DNA of 64,000 bases from the NCBI GenBank assembly GCA_021018815.1, contig JAITYX010000153.1, forward strand, positions 1-64,000, in the 5' to 3' direction. The stretch's first letter is position 1; every line of letters starts with the position of its first letter. Shown here piece after piece: positions 1-11,729 of this stretch. This DNA comes from Talinum fruticosum. Taxonomy: Eukaryota; Streptophyta; Magnoliopsida; Caryophyllales; Talinaceae. Under the pieces are notes generated by a model. The model was given only the letters and a program-made list of their open reading frames with translations, was not told the DNA's origin and made no database searches. Position numbers and translations under genes: made by a program.

Positions 1-427
1 ATGTGCTTCGTTCAGTTACGTATTGCTATCTTTTGTCACAAGCCTATATGTTTACAAATTATCACAAGCCCAACCTATTAACTTCTCTAAGTTAAGATCT
101 TGTGAATATTATGCCTTTTATCTTTCCTTAACTTATTTCACGCGATGTTGTATCGATGATAAAATTTGTAAAAATTAAAAATAATGAAGCGTATACGGAG
201 ATAACTTTAATGTAAGATTTAATGTAAACATAAAAGTAAATGATCACATGATTTGGTTCAACAAAATTTGTACTTTAATTTAACCAAAGGCAAGTCATAG
301 TATTTTAACTTGACCGAACTCACATTAGCTTCCTTTGAAATCTTATTAAATTGTTGTCTGATATTGTCCCTATATTTAACCTCCAATATATAGTTACATC
401 TTCATCAGCCTGCACTACTCTCTATTA

Positions 428-460
<33 letters not shown>

Positions 461-860
461 AATTGGGAGACAAAAGAGTGGGCTTAACTGCGATTCCACT
501 TCCACCTGCATGTCTCTCCCATTGAAAAATTGAAGGACCCGCAAAAGGAGCTAAAGGGCAATCACGGCCTCCTTGGCCGGTGCGTGCATGAACTGAAAGT
601 AAATTTTCAATAAAATGTTTATGTAGAACATGATGTCTTAATAAGATCCGAACATATATAATTGTATTAAATAGAGATAGTGATGAGGAAAAAAGGCAAC
701 ATAGGTCCATAATTGGTTATACTGTTTGGAGTAAATTTTTATGTAGATGATATAAATATGTAAACTTGTTCGACCGATAAAGTCTTTAAAATGACATCGA
801 AAACTGAAATTTGAGCTCATTTTCATTTGTTACGGTGCCCTTAATCCCTTCGGCGAAAAA
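1..860. other. intergenic AT-rich DNA
   Basis: No coding gene is recognisable here. The stretch lies downstream of the HMA-domain gene, whose stop codon is at 915. It holds a short (CA)n/(TA)n microsatellite near 429-460 and a slightly GC-richer patch around 480-590. The open frames in it lack any protein-family motif. Confidence 0.6.
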
Positions 861-914
861 TGTACAAGATTTTTGATGTGCTTCTCTTCTTTTTCTCTGG
901 TTCGCGTGAATCCA

Positions 915-2059
915 TTAGATGCCAAAAGTCCAGAGTTGGGCATTTTTAACCTTAGAAACACTCTCCAAAACTTCATAAGGCAGAATGTCCCCAATGACCA
1001 CCACCATCTTGCTATCCAAATCCACCTTATAAGAGGTCACTCCTGTTTAATTTGTCAAATACACAATAATTGAGTGAATTCATTTAATTTATTTTAATAA
1101 ATGAATAAAATCAATTCAAAATCTTAAAACAAATACTTCAACAAAAACACTATTAAAACAAGCAATATAATGTAATTCTGTGCAGAAGTCAATGGGGATT
1201 TCAATTTTTCAACAGTACAAATCAGGTCAAGAAGCATCTAAATCTAAAACCTTATGATTGATGGGATCTAACTATAATTCATCTTGCAATTTTGTACCAA
1301 AGTCAATTTAGCATTTTTTTTTATAAAAAAATTGGCCCACCTCTCACTTTATCCGAAGTATTATTTAATAAGGTAGACATTTTAAAAAATTGAACCCAGA
1401 TCTTAATACTAAATATAAATAAGAAATCTATCGTTTAAGTTAGCTAATATTAATTATTTATAGTATTCTTCAAATACAATGTAAACATATACAAAATCGA
1501 AAATTTTTTTTATCATTTTTTACATCCCGAAAAGAAGATTTACAATAGTAATGTAAGTATACATACTCTGTACATGGACTATATCGACCAAAGCTCAAAA
1601 AAAGTATGGACCATATAAAAGATGTGGCATATGGGAGGGTGTGAACACAGATATTACAATGTAATGCTACATATAGAAGATGTTAAAAACTTTGGTATTT
1701 TATAATTAAATTACCTTCAATTTTGGAGACATGTTTTTCAACTTTCCTTGCACAACCATGGCAATGCATAGACACCTTCAGGACCACTGTCTGAAAAAAC
1801 AAACAAACACGAGGAAATGGAATATTAAGGCATAGAAGTCCTATTATAGTTAAACTACCGCTTCAAATCATATAATCAAAATTTCAAAAATTTGACAAAT
1901 TTCATAATAAGTCAATATCACCTCGTATAAAAATATGGCTTCTTACAAATTTAATCAGATAGAGTTTTTGCTAAGAGAACTCGATCTTATGAGCGATCGG
2001 ATTTTTGTAAAAACGAAGGAAATACAAAAATACATGTAATATCCTTGAAGACTAATGGA

Positions 2060-2102
<43 letters not shown>

Positions 2103-2343
2103 TGTACCTTAGGTTTAATCATGAAAGCCAAGCTCTGAGGGGAGAAACAACATCTTTGATTCTCAAAACTTGGCTCTTTTCACCAGAAAACAAGGGCTGC
2201 CTCTCTTGCCCCTTACTGATAACCTCATCTTCTTCTTCCTCCTCATCTTCATGAGCCTCAGCTGAGTTTACACAGAAACATGTGTTTGAATCAAATGCAA
2301 GGCACAGAGAATCCAACATCTTACTCAGCCTCAGCTTCCTCAT
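915..2343 (-). CDS. HMA-domain metal-binding protein (NAKR/HIPP-like), 3 exons, one-base frame break
   Basis: Three exons on the minus strand: 2343-2108, 1790-1715 and 1042-915, with GT-AG introns. Exon 1 starts MRKLRLSKMLDSLCLAF and has an acidic stretch. Exon 2 gives VVLKVSMHCHGCARKVEKH with the metal-binding MxCxxC motif (MHCHGC). Exon 3 gives TSYKVDLDSKMVVVIGDIL and ends VKNAQLWTFGI. This is the beta-alpha-beta-beta-alpha-beta HMA fold of plant heavy-metal-associated proteins. Sodium-potassium-root-defective-like members share this exon layout. The C-terminus has no CaaX box, so isoprenylation is not predicted. The summed exons are 440 nt, one short of 147 codons. Just before the exon 1 donor, the conserved segment QSLAFMIKPK is in a different frame from the upstream part, so a one-base loss lies near the GGGG run at 2139-2142. 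Alternatively a weak donor after 2152 would skip that segment in frame. Probable role: copper/zinc binding or partner docking. Family call strong, intactness uncertain. Confidence 0.85.
2062..2097. repeat. (GA)n microsatellite
   Basis: A run of about 17 GA units lies in intron 1 of the HMA-domain gene, just past the exon 1 donor. On the transcribed strand it reads as a CT-rich tract. Confidence 0.9.
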
Positions 2344-2619
2344 TATTATTACTCAAAAATTTACCAAAAACAAAGGAAATCCCAACTAAAATCACACCCT
2401 TTTCCTTAATTTTATGGCAAAACAAAACTTGCCCACATAATCACTCTTCCTAAAAATGATTACCTACACCTTAAACAACCATAGATTCAATGTGAACTAA
2501 GTTAAGTGTGTGTGTTTATAAAAGCTTAGAGTCAATACATTGGGGAGCTAAAAAAATGGACTTTCACAGGACCCAATAAACCAATGAGGAAGAAAGGAAG
2601 CTCATTTCAGCTAAAACTT

Positions 2620-2630
2620 TATTTATATAG
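2620..2630 (-). promoter_or_regulatory. TATA box for the HMA-domain gene
   Basis: The minus strand reads CTATATAAATA about 280 bp upstream of the ATG at 2343, a reasonable plant TATA box with a 5' leader of about 250 nt. Inferred from position and motif only. Confidence 0.4.
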
Positions 2631-2649
2631 GGGAAAGAAGAAAGATCCA

Positions 2650-3890
2650 AGGGGAATATTAAGTAATATATATAACTAATTAACTATTTTTTTCAAAAAA
2701 ATAAAAATAAATATGGGTAAGTATATTTTTGTCAGTAGGTGAGCTTCTAAAGGTAGGAGGGAGGGACTAAGCTGCAATAAATTATGTCCAAGAAAAAAAA
2801 AACTGTGAGTGGGAGAGTGAGTTTCATTCATATGTCAGATCTAGAAGCAGGGATGGATGAGTGAGATAATATATGAGCATGAGACTCTTTAACTCATGTG
2901 ACTAGGTATATATATTTCTTCCAAAAATGCCCCTCATTCTATTTAATTATTTGCATTGGTTAGGTTAGGTTGCATGCCTATGTGTATATTGAAGTGAAAG
3001 CCTATTATTTTTTGCTAGACCAACAAGTGTTGTAGTGAGAAGTAAAAAAGGTCATAAATAAATTTATGTTTTCTTTTTTTTCTTTTAGGGTCAATGAGGT
3101 CATTATCACTAATAATTGAAGAGGACATATTGTGGTTGTACACATGAATTAATATTATGAGATGGGGAAATGGTTGTGGTTGAGAGAGGTGAACATAATA
3201 ATAATAATTACATTAAAAGTGCTTCATATTGGATTTTTTAAATAAAATGTTTTACTACAAGTATAATAAATTTTGTTATATCATATATATATATATATAT
3301 ATTATATATATTATGAGAAAACTATCAGTATAAAATCATTTAGGATCGAAAATATTCAAATGTTAAATGAATCAGCAAAGTCGTTGACAGCCAAACGATC
3401 CACCATTAGTACTGTAACACTATTGGACCAGTGGTGGTGGTTAGGGCACAAGGGTGGGGGAGGAAAAAGAGCAGGGACGGGTAGCCTCTTTGTTGTTTTT
3501 GTTGTACATTGTTGTTATTATATTGTCGATATAATCTATCTCGTATTCTACTCGGAGATATACAATAAATAAAAACTTATTACTAGTTGACTTTAATATT
3601 TACATTTTATAAATTCAAATTATGTCAGATTTTATGACAGAAAAATTTATCAAATCTGATGAATTAGGTAAAAAGAATCTGTACTATGCTTCTTGCTTGA
3701 GTATGGCAAGATGATGAGAACTTAATTTTTTTCAAAGATTAGAGATGTCTTAAGTCAACTAGAACTACTCTTAACATGTCAAACGTAAGTTGCCTTATTC
3801 ATATGAGTGAATTGTAGAAATATCTAGATATTGTAGTGTTGTTCATGTTAATATTAGATCAAGAAATTAAACCTCAAAAGAAATACTAAA
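2650..3890. other. intergenic, AT-rich with TA microsatellite
   Basis: Upstream flank of the HMA-domain gene. An (AT)n run sits at 3281-3301. No coding potential is recognised: the 99-residue open frame near 3273-3572 starts inside the microsatellite and has no family signature. Confidence 0.5.
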
Positions 3891-3896
3891 ACATTT

Positions 3897-4017
3897 TTTT
3901 CTTTTTCGTATATAAGAGTCATAAAGAGCAATACAATACAATGAGGAGAAAATCGAACATAAAATCTAATATATTCAAAACCTCAGCCTTAACCACTAAA
4001 CCAAAACCTCATTAATA
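3897..4017 (-). mobile_element. tRNA-derived SINE, family 1, copy A
   Basis: The minus strand reads a pol III A-box-like TTTAGTGGTTAAGGCTGAGG, then about 30 nt later a degenerate B box TGTTCGATTTTC, then CATTGTATTGTATTGCTCTT and an A-rich tail (T-rich on plus, about 3895-3905). The same order of motifs occurs at 28563-28677 and, split, at 34681-35060. No clear target-site duplication was found. Confidence 0.6.
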
Positions 4018-5480
4018 AATATTTTTTAATGTAAAAAAGAAATAAAAATAGTTGATATTAGCATTTACTCCTATATATCTTATCTACAACAATATATTAA
4101 TTAAGTCAAAAAGTCCCCCATTTGAATCCATGTCACATCAACAATAACTCATTTCTACCCTCATCTGTGATAGGCAGCTCAAAATCTTATGCAAGGAGCT
4201 AATGATCCATTTAGGGATGTAAATTATTATTGTTTAAGTTATCTTAATCATACAAAGACAAACCTATCAAACATTATGATAGTGTTGCTAGGAGCTAGCT
4301 AGCTATACCTATCACATTGATCCCTCATAGGATTGTTCAATGCCATCAAACTATCTTTTAGTTAAAAACTCTTTAAGTTTATGTATTGGGACACATTTAT
4401 TTTGGTGAAAAATATAAATATATATTGTAATCAATTTAAGGTGCACGTATTTTAGCACCTTCGGTTGAGTGATATCAAAGTTTCCCTTATTTTAACGAAA
4501 AAAGTTATGGTAACTTCACAAAATCCGTTGAAATTATTAATATAATAAAAAATACAAGTAATAGTTAAATGATAAATCGTATGTCACAAGAGAGATAGGA
4601 AAAAACTTACAAGTTGATATCCACTTACAAGTCACTCGCTAAAACTCATGATATAACACATATTTAAGGAAATTTACCTAACTTTTTATGTGTAGAATAG
4701 AAGTTTAAAGTCATCGTGGAGGAAAGGAATTTAAACTAATATTATAACAATTATGTAATTGGTGCATATGCATGCGCCGGCTAGCATGATGAGGCACCAT
4801 CGATATCATTGTTACTATAACATAATTAAACTTTTATATTAAAAAAATCCACTCTTTCACCATATTACATAAGCCATTTATAAGATGAGCAAACAAGTCA
4901 ATTCCATTCACGCATGAAAAGAAAGCTTTTGCGTTTGTTTGGCTTTATGTTTGCTTGGTTGTTGTGGGGGTCTCTTGTATGTGGCTTTGTTTGTTGTGAC
5001 TGTTGTTTTGGTTTTATATAAGTCGATAAATATGAGACGTTAAATAGCTTATTGTTCGCTTTTTAACAGTTTGTTTTATTTAACTTAATAATATACATCG
5101 AAAATCATAATAATTTTTCAATTGATCATCTTATCACGATTTTATAAAACTTTAGCATTTTTTTCTACAATAATAGGTATTTTCAGTCTTTTGATTGTGC
5201 CCTTAATCTCACATCTCTAATTGACTGACATTAATAAAAATAATGTCACTATTAAAAGTAAAAGAATGTCATTACAAGGTAAATTTGATTTTCTTTTTCT
5301 GCTGGTTAATGAAAATATAATGACTCAATTTTCACAGTACTATTGATGCCCTTCATATCCATATTGACGTTCCAAAAGGAAATTACGAATTCATTAAACA
5401 TATTAGATTAATGAATTAACCAAAATTATCAAATTCTCTAATGCATCAATTCCTAAATAGTTATATTCATAGTCCTGTCT
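4018..5480. other. intergenic AT-rich DNA
   Basis: I see no gene. It contains ordinary AT-rich plant intergenic sequence, with a T/G-rich patch at about 4930-5020. Confidence 0.5.
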
Positions 5481-5569
5481 ATGGAGCTCTCTTCAAACGC
5501 GTTTTCTCTCTGTCACTTACCAACCACCCCCTTTCCCAAAATTTCATGAAATCATTGCTAATGGCGATT

Positions 5570-5608
5570 GGAGCCGGTGATGCCCACCATTAAGGTGTCA
5601 CCGGCTCC
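5570..5608. repeat. perfect 11-bp inverted repeat
   Basis: GGAGCCGGTGA at 5570-5580 is mirrored exactly by TCACCGGCTCC at 5598-5608, with a 17-nt loop. It sits just upstream of the TPR pseudogene region in otherwise AT-rich DNA. It could form a hairpin. Origin unknown. Confidence 0.7.
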
Positions 5609-6059
5609 CCTTTCTCACTTTTTCCCTCTTATATCTATTTTATCCTTACCTCTTTTTAAACTGCTAGGATTAGGATGGTGGTGGGCAGATCGTAAAGGTG
5701 TTTGCATGGAGCAAATAGTTAGCATTCAAGCTTGCCCGACTAACCATTCATCGTTCGAAAGTCACCTCAAGTATCTTGTTTGAATTTGTTCTCCACCTTT
5801 TTTGTTTCTCTAGAGATTGAGTTGGGTGTTGCATTTTGGTTATTGGTGGTATTTTGGTTTATTTGCTTTGATTTGTGCCTTTGGAAGGTGGTTTTATCGA
5901 TCATATTCGATATCAATTTGGATAGCATGTTGTGTTAGTTAGTTAAGGTATTCGTCCGGCATATAAAGTAGCTCTCTTCTGTACATTTGTTTAAGGTTGG
6001 TGTTGTGGGATTTGTGTGGGTTCGGGTATTGAGGACTTGGCATTGAATATTGACTACGG

Positions 6060-6655
6060 GTCCTGGTTTTGAAAAGGCTTTTGAGGATTTGTTGGATTCT
6101 CGGCTTAAAGGGGAATTACACGAAAGTGTTATTAGGAGTCTTGAGCAAATGAAGCATCGCAGAGAAGCAATTTGGAAGGCTTGTTCTCTCGAAGGATTCA
6201 AGGAACATTATCTTTAAGGCCCAAGATTACCCCAAGGCAATTCTCATGTACGATAGAGCCCTACAATTTTTATGTGTTGGGAGTCCGATTTGCGCCCAAG
6301 ATGCGTAACCGATGTCCGAGATAGGAGTTACTCTCAATTTGAATCTAGTTGCATATTGGTTGAGGCTTAACGATTTTGGCAAAGCGATTGAGAATTGTGA
6401 TTTGGCTATGAGATTTGATCCTTATAATGTCAAAGCAAGATATAGGACAGCCCTAGCTCATATCAACCTAAACATGATAGAGGATGCCAAAATGGATCTT
6501 GATATATCTCTTAAATTTGAACTAAAACATAAATTTATTATTAAAGAACTCAAGAAGATAGAGGAGAAGCATGACACAAGTTCTAAGAATGAAATTCCCT
6601 TTACTATAGAGATCCAAGATAAGGGAAAGAAGGTTTTTGACCCCTTCCATATTTA
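6060..6655 (+). pseudogene. TPR-domain protein pseudogene (processed-looking fragment)
   Basis: Two overlapping frames spell one protein. Frame 1 (about 6060-6205) reads FEKAFEDLLDSRLKGELHE and later EQMKHRREAIWKACSLEG. Frame 2 (about 6210-6655) reads FKAQDYPKAILMYDRALQF, an in-frame TAA at about 6306, then LRLNDFGKAIENCDLAMRFD and VKARYRTALAHINLNMIEDA. These are tetratricopeptide helices with the typical A/Y/A spacing, as in co-chaperone-like plant TPR proteins. A frameshift near 6205, the internal stop and the absence of introns point to a decayed, possibly retrotransposed copy. The exact parent family was not identified. Confidence 0.65.
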
Positions 6656-7500
6656 ATGCAAGAGCAGGGACATCAAGAACCAGGCAAAGGATATCCACCC
6701 TTTATATATATAAGTTGTGAGATGACAAACTCCAAAGATGTTTCTTTAGGAAGATTGAACCCGGAATTAGAGTTTCGGGATGGTGAGCCTAATGTGGCAG
6801 GTGCCAATAATTTACAAGTCGGAATGGTCATTCCTTTTGAGTGAGTGACATGGAGGTTGACAACAACAGCTTAAACTCGTCAAACACACAAAAACCCTTG
6901 GGGAGGAGTCCCTATTTGCTAGTGGGAGCAAGTCCCGCTGCCAATGATTGTAGTACTTGTTCATGGTGGGAACCAAGATGGTAGGGATAAGGAAGATTTT
7001 ATCACACTCTCACATAAACATCGACCAAGATGCCTCATCAAAATTTTAAGAAGGGACTACAAAAATCTCATGAATTGTAAGAAAATAGGGTTTGTTAGTA
7101 CATCCAAGCTTGAGGTTTTGACTATTCGGGTAGCTGCAAATAGGAAAAATATTTGTTTGCTAAATCAAACTTATGGAAAAAGGAACAAAATGGTAACTTC
7201 CCCTCTGCTGAGGAGAAGGACCAAGCCGACATGGAAGAGGATATTGTTTCAACAGATTATAGTTGAACCATGCATTAATCCAAATGGAGAGATTAAGGAG
7301 GAGGAAGATGAAGTTACTAGCATGTTTATGTTCTCACCTGCAGCAACATGGATTGCGGTCTAAGGGGAAGAAGAAAGTCACCAAGAAAGTGGTCAAAACT
7401 CATAAAAGAAACTGCCCTCCGGAGGAACCTATGGCAAGAACTAGCCGAAAGGAAATTGAGTCTTTATCAAGTGGTACTAACCTTATTTCTTAGTGCGGGG
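6656..7500 (+). pseudogene. unassigned continuation of TPR pseudogene region
   Basis: Coding-like sequence continues downstream in shifting frames, for example RLNPELEFRDGEPNVAGANN at about 6750-6810 and a Lys-rich stretch KGKKKVTKKVVKTHKRN at about 7370-7410. It may be the rest of the same retrocopy or an adjoining transposon remnant. I cannot name a family. Confidence 0.3.
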
Positions 7501-7559
7501 AGATCGTGAACAAAAGATAGGATACAAACGACGAGTGTAGGAATGTAACACCCACCAAA

Positions 7560-8990
7560 AGCAAAATGAGGAAGGAAACATTGCGATAAAGCGGAAAGTG
7601 GGACAATCATTAAAGGATGATCAAACGACAATTGCTAAAAAAGAAGCATCATCGGGAAGGAGAAGTCGAGTAGGACAAATTAATGAAGTCTTTTCTTCTT
7701 ATATTTATAATGAACTCTTTATGCGTTTAGATGTTGTCAGTGATATGGTAAAGGAGGAGTGAATGTAACTTAATGCATGCTCTCATTACTAGTCCTATCA
7801 TGTTTATCTATTTGTGTTTCCGTCTCTTTTGTTACAAAAAAGAAGAAATTTCTAAGTAGTTGAAATCCATGAAAAAGACATGATTTAATATATTTTAAAA
7901 AAATTATTTTGGAGTAGAGAATGACAAAAGTGTGAGAAATTATTGGAGGTCCCCAATGAGCTCAAATTGTCATAGATATGCCCTTCAATTCAATAATTAG
8001 GCGATTGAAATGTATATCAACTTATACAGTATTCTTGTCTATTCTCTAACAGCTTGGTCCTGTGGTAGGGAACTTTTGATTATTCTCTTTTTGAAAATAA
8101 GATCAGGATGTATTTCATAGGGGCACAAATCTATTCAGAAAAGAAAAATCTTTTTAGAAAACTTTCTTACATTTGACAAGTTCTTGAGAATCGTTGTTAT
8201 TTTTCTTTTGACAAAACATTTTGATCTTTTTAGCTAGGCTTCTTCATTCTCTTTGAATATTCTAAGGAAATTATTTTGGGAAGTATCTCAATTATGAGAG
8301 TCGTAAGTACGAAGAAATAGAGTATTTAGAGATGTAAGGTTTCACAACCGTTAAATTTAATATAAATTATGCCTTAAACAAAAACATAACGCATATAAAT
8401 TAAGATTTTGACTCAAAATTAATAGATAACAAGTAGAGTAACTTACGAATTGATAATCATGTCCAAGTGCCCTTTCACTTTGTCAATATGGGACTATAAC
8501 CCACTTTAAACTCCAACATTACACATGAATCAACTCAATCAAAAATTTAAATTGATGGTTGAAAACTCAAGATAAGTTAGGTCATGTACTTTATCGTGCC
8601 CCATTAGGCAAATGCATTTGGGTTTGAAGTGTGGATGTTACAAAGACTTTTCTTTAATAACCTTCCATAATAATTAAGTAGGGAGTTATTGATTTTCGAA
8701 CTTAAGGTCAATGACGGAGCTGCTTTATGCGTAAAAATTATACGTAGGTAAAAAAATTAAAATTTATATCTTGAATAAATAAGCGAGGGTGCAATAAATA
8801 AAAGGCATGAAGATAAAGAAATTGTATATATCCAATTAAATAAGTGAGTAGTGAGTGGGCGTCATATAGTTGGATGGATGTGACAAAATATGTATGTAAT
8901 GTGGTGGCGCAGTTTTGAAAGGCATACATACGTGAGTGCATGGCAAGTTGCCCCTCAATTCCAGGGTTTCCTCTGTTTGCTTTTATTTCT
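7560..8990. other. intergenic, no recognised gene
   Basis: AT-rich. The stretch around 8330-8560 reads like the tail of an old repeat (TATGGGACTATAACCCACTT near 8488), but no boundaries could be set. Confidence 0.4.
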
Positions 8991-9014
8991 CTTTTGGATT
9001 TGTCAATTCAATAT

Positions 9015-9230
9015 AATTTTTTTTAGTAAGTGGATCCATCCATCGAGCCTCCTATTTAGGGAAAACTCAAACGGGCTTAACAACGTCGGAGAATAGGGAA
9101 TGTCAAGGTCCACCATCCTCCACCACACAATATTCTTAAACCGGCGAAATTACTCCCTCCATATTCGAACCCTGGGAGAGGAGGGTGGAGGATAAAGCTC
9201 AGTGACCAACGCACCATTGACCTCCTCAAC
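9015..9230 (-). mobile_element. tRNA-derived SINE, family 2, full length with target-site duplication
   Basis: A 216-bp insert is flanked by the perfect 15-bp direct repeat TTGTCAATTCAATAT (9000-9014 and 9231-9245). On the minus strand it starts with an A-box-like TGGTGCGTTGGTCACTGAGC, has a B box GGGTTCGAATATGG (plus positions 9159-9172) and ends in an A-rich tail (CTAAAAAAAATT) directly against the duplication. This is the full anatomy of a plant SINE: pol III promoter, A tail and long duplication. Confidence 0.85.
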
Positions 9231-9249
9231 TTGTCAATTCAATATTATT

Positions 9250-11200
9250 AGCAAAGATTTCTTACTTTTTCAACTACTTTTGTATGCATGCCTTAATTAA
9301 TCCATCTTCTTCTCAAATCATTTTATTTTAACCCATAGTTTTAGTCTAACAGTGAAACAAAAGTTGAACAAATTTCTCAAATTATTTTTATAAATTACAA
9401 CTTTATGACGATGATTGAATATTTAAAAATTATTATATTTTACCACATTTCATCACTCAATATTAAGATTCAAGTTTAAGAGTTTGGTTGTTTAAGTGAT
9501 CCCATAGAAGGTTTCGGATTTAATATTCTTTAATCGTTACATGATTCATTTTAATTTTAAAATTTTTTTTTTCTGGGGATTGGAGGAGGGGCTTGATACT
9601 CCTAGGTCATAAGTTTTATTCCCTAAATTTCTCCCGAAAAATTAGCGAGTGGAAATTGAATCCTTAGATTTCAAGTCTATAAAATGTTTAACATTTATGT
9701 TAATTACATGATCTATGCAGTTGTTCAAGAAATTGAACGAAAATTACTAGCATATTAGTGGAAACTTGGACATATATGGTAAATCCTAGACCATCAAATA
9801 ACAATAGTATGTCTATATTATGTTGATAATAGAATGTCAAAGATTTATTATTATTTTGTTTTAAATGAAACGTAAAATAAAGTGAATATCAGTTAAGTGT
9901 CATTAAAAATTATTATTAAATACTTGAATTTAAAAATTATCACTATCATGACTTTGTTACATAAAAAGAAATTATTTTTAATATTAGTTCAAATATCAGT
10001 TTTTTCGAAATTATTTTTATCAAACAAGTTAATATTAATGATTTTTTTAGAAAAAGGTTTGGGCCTAGAAGAACATAATTGGGTTGAGATGGAAGAAGAC
10101 AAGATCAATGGGGTACACAACTGCACTTCAATGAAGACGGGGTTGCGTAGCAGGCCAGAGTTTGTAGTTTTAAATACGGGCTTTTTAATTCCTATGATTT
10201 CCCTCAATCTTGGATTTTGAAGCCCAAGTTGATACACACTTCCATAACATTAAGGACTCAATTCACCACTTCAATGATTTGTTTTTGAGATCATATTAAC
10301 AATTTTAGATCGTCAGGAACACTCTTTTATTAATGATTTTGTTTTATAATTAACTATTATTATTAATTATTTATATTAATCGTTATATATATAAAATAAT
10401 ATAGTGGTTGTCACTATATTACAGCTATGACAACCACCATAATTTCCTTCAATCCTAACTGTATATATAAATTAAATCAATCACAATTATTCATTTTTTT
10501 ACTTTTATGAAATTAAAAAATAAATTTTAAAAATAAATATTTTTTAAAAATTTTGATTAAAATAACTAATGGTAGTGGTGTTTGGCAGTGTTTAATTACT
10601 CCCTTCCTAAAAAATAGAATTTAGAAGTTGAGATTCTATTTTATTAAGAATTATAAATATTTTTGTAATTGATAGAAATGTGATTTTATTTTTTAATATA
10701 CAAATAATGGATGGTCAAGATCTAGATATGACACATGTATGATTAAGATGCTTCTAATTATGGTAGTTATAGTATGACATCGAGAATTATTATAATCGCA
10801 TCCTTATGAGGTCAATTAAATTTCAAAATTTTAGATTTGTTGACGTGGAATAAAAATTTAAAAACTAGTGACCAAATATGATGAATTTGACACAGAGTTG
10901 AACAAATAGAGAATAAACAACCGGGAAAGAAAAAAAGAGAGAGAGAAGAGAAAAAGACATCTTACTTGCATGCATATTCATACCTGGGCGGTCAAAAGAG
11001 GAGGGCATGAATATTTTAGGCTGCTAGATTCTCTCTCCTCTCTCTCTATATTTTCGTCCTTTTTAAATTTTATAAATAAATCACACTATTTTCGTATTTT
11101 TTTCCCTAACTGGAAAAAAATTTAAGCTTCCTTTTAACTAAAGCAGTTTAACCTTTTAAGAGTTTATTTATTATTATCTAGCTGGACAAGTCCTGGTGTT
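9250..11200. other. intergenic AT-rich DNA upstream of ArfGAP gene
   Basis: No gene recognised. A half MITE-like end (ACTCCCTTCCTAAAAAATAG) lies near 10599. The open frames at 9897-10237 have no family signature. Confidence 0.45.
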
Positions 11201-11262
11201 TTTAAATTCATCTTCTTTGATTTTCATTATTGTTTTCGAAATTCATAATTTTTGATCTCTCA

Positions 11263-11323
11263 GTCTCTCTCTCTCTCCTCTGCAAATTCCAGTTCATCAC
11301 ATTCATTTCCATTTCCACTTCCA

Positions 11324-11366
<43 letters not shown>

Positions 11367-11714
11367 ATTTGCCATCGTCTCCCCAAGTCATCAGTGTCGG
11401 CATCAACTTCGGACGACGCAGGTCACCTATTCTCTCTCCCTCTCTCTCTCCCTCTGATTTCTAGGTTTCTTGCGGGTATTAGTTCTGCTGGTGTTGAATT
11501 TGGTGAATCGTTCTACATTCTTTTAGATCTGTGTATTGCGTTTCTAATTCAGGCTTTGCTTCTTTTGGAGTCTGAACTCCAATTCTTGCTGGTGGGTGAT
11601 TAGTTGCAATTCTCTGATTGCTTATTGGAATGTGACTGTTCTGTGCAATTGAACGAAATTTTGTGATTTGGTTGTCTATATTTAGTGTTCTTATGGTCAA
11701 TTTGACTTTTGCAG
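11263..11714 (+). promoter_or_regulatory. 5' leader of ArfGAP gene: CT-rich first exon and UTR intron
   Basis: Pyrimidine-rich sequence with CT microsatellites at about 11263-11275 and 11327-11364 precedes the coding start, typical of plant core promoters and 5'UTRs. A splice acceptor (TTTTGCAG) ends at 11714, just before the exon carrying the ATG at 11730, so the leader contains an intron. The donor was not settled. Confidence 0.5.
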
Positions 11715-11729
11715 TCAATACATATAAGA

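Noticed and set aside
873..1073. Plus-strand frame of 66 codons
   Set aside because: Antisense shadow of exon 3 of the HMA-domain gene.
2045..2254. Plus-strand frame with (RE)n and poly-Ser
   Set aside because: Created by the GA microsatellite and the antisense of an acidic stretch in the HMA-domain gene.
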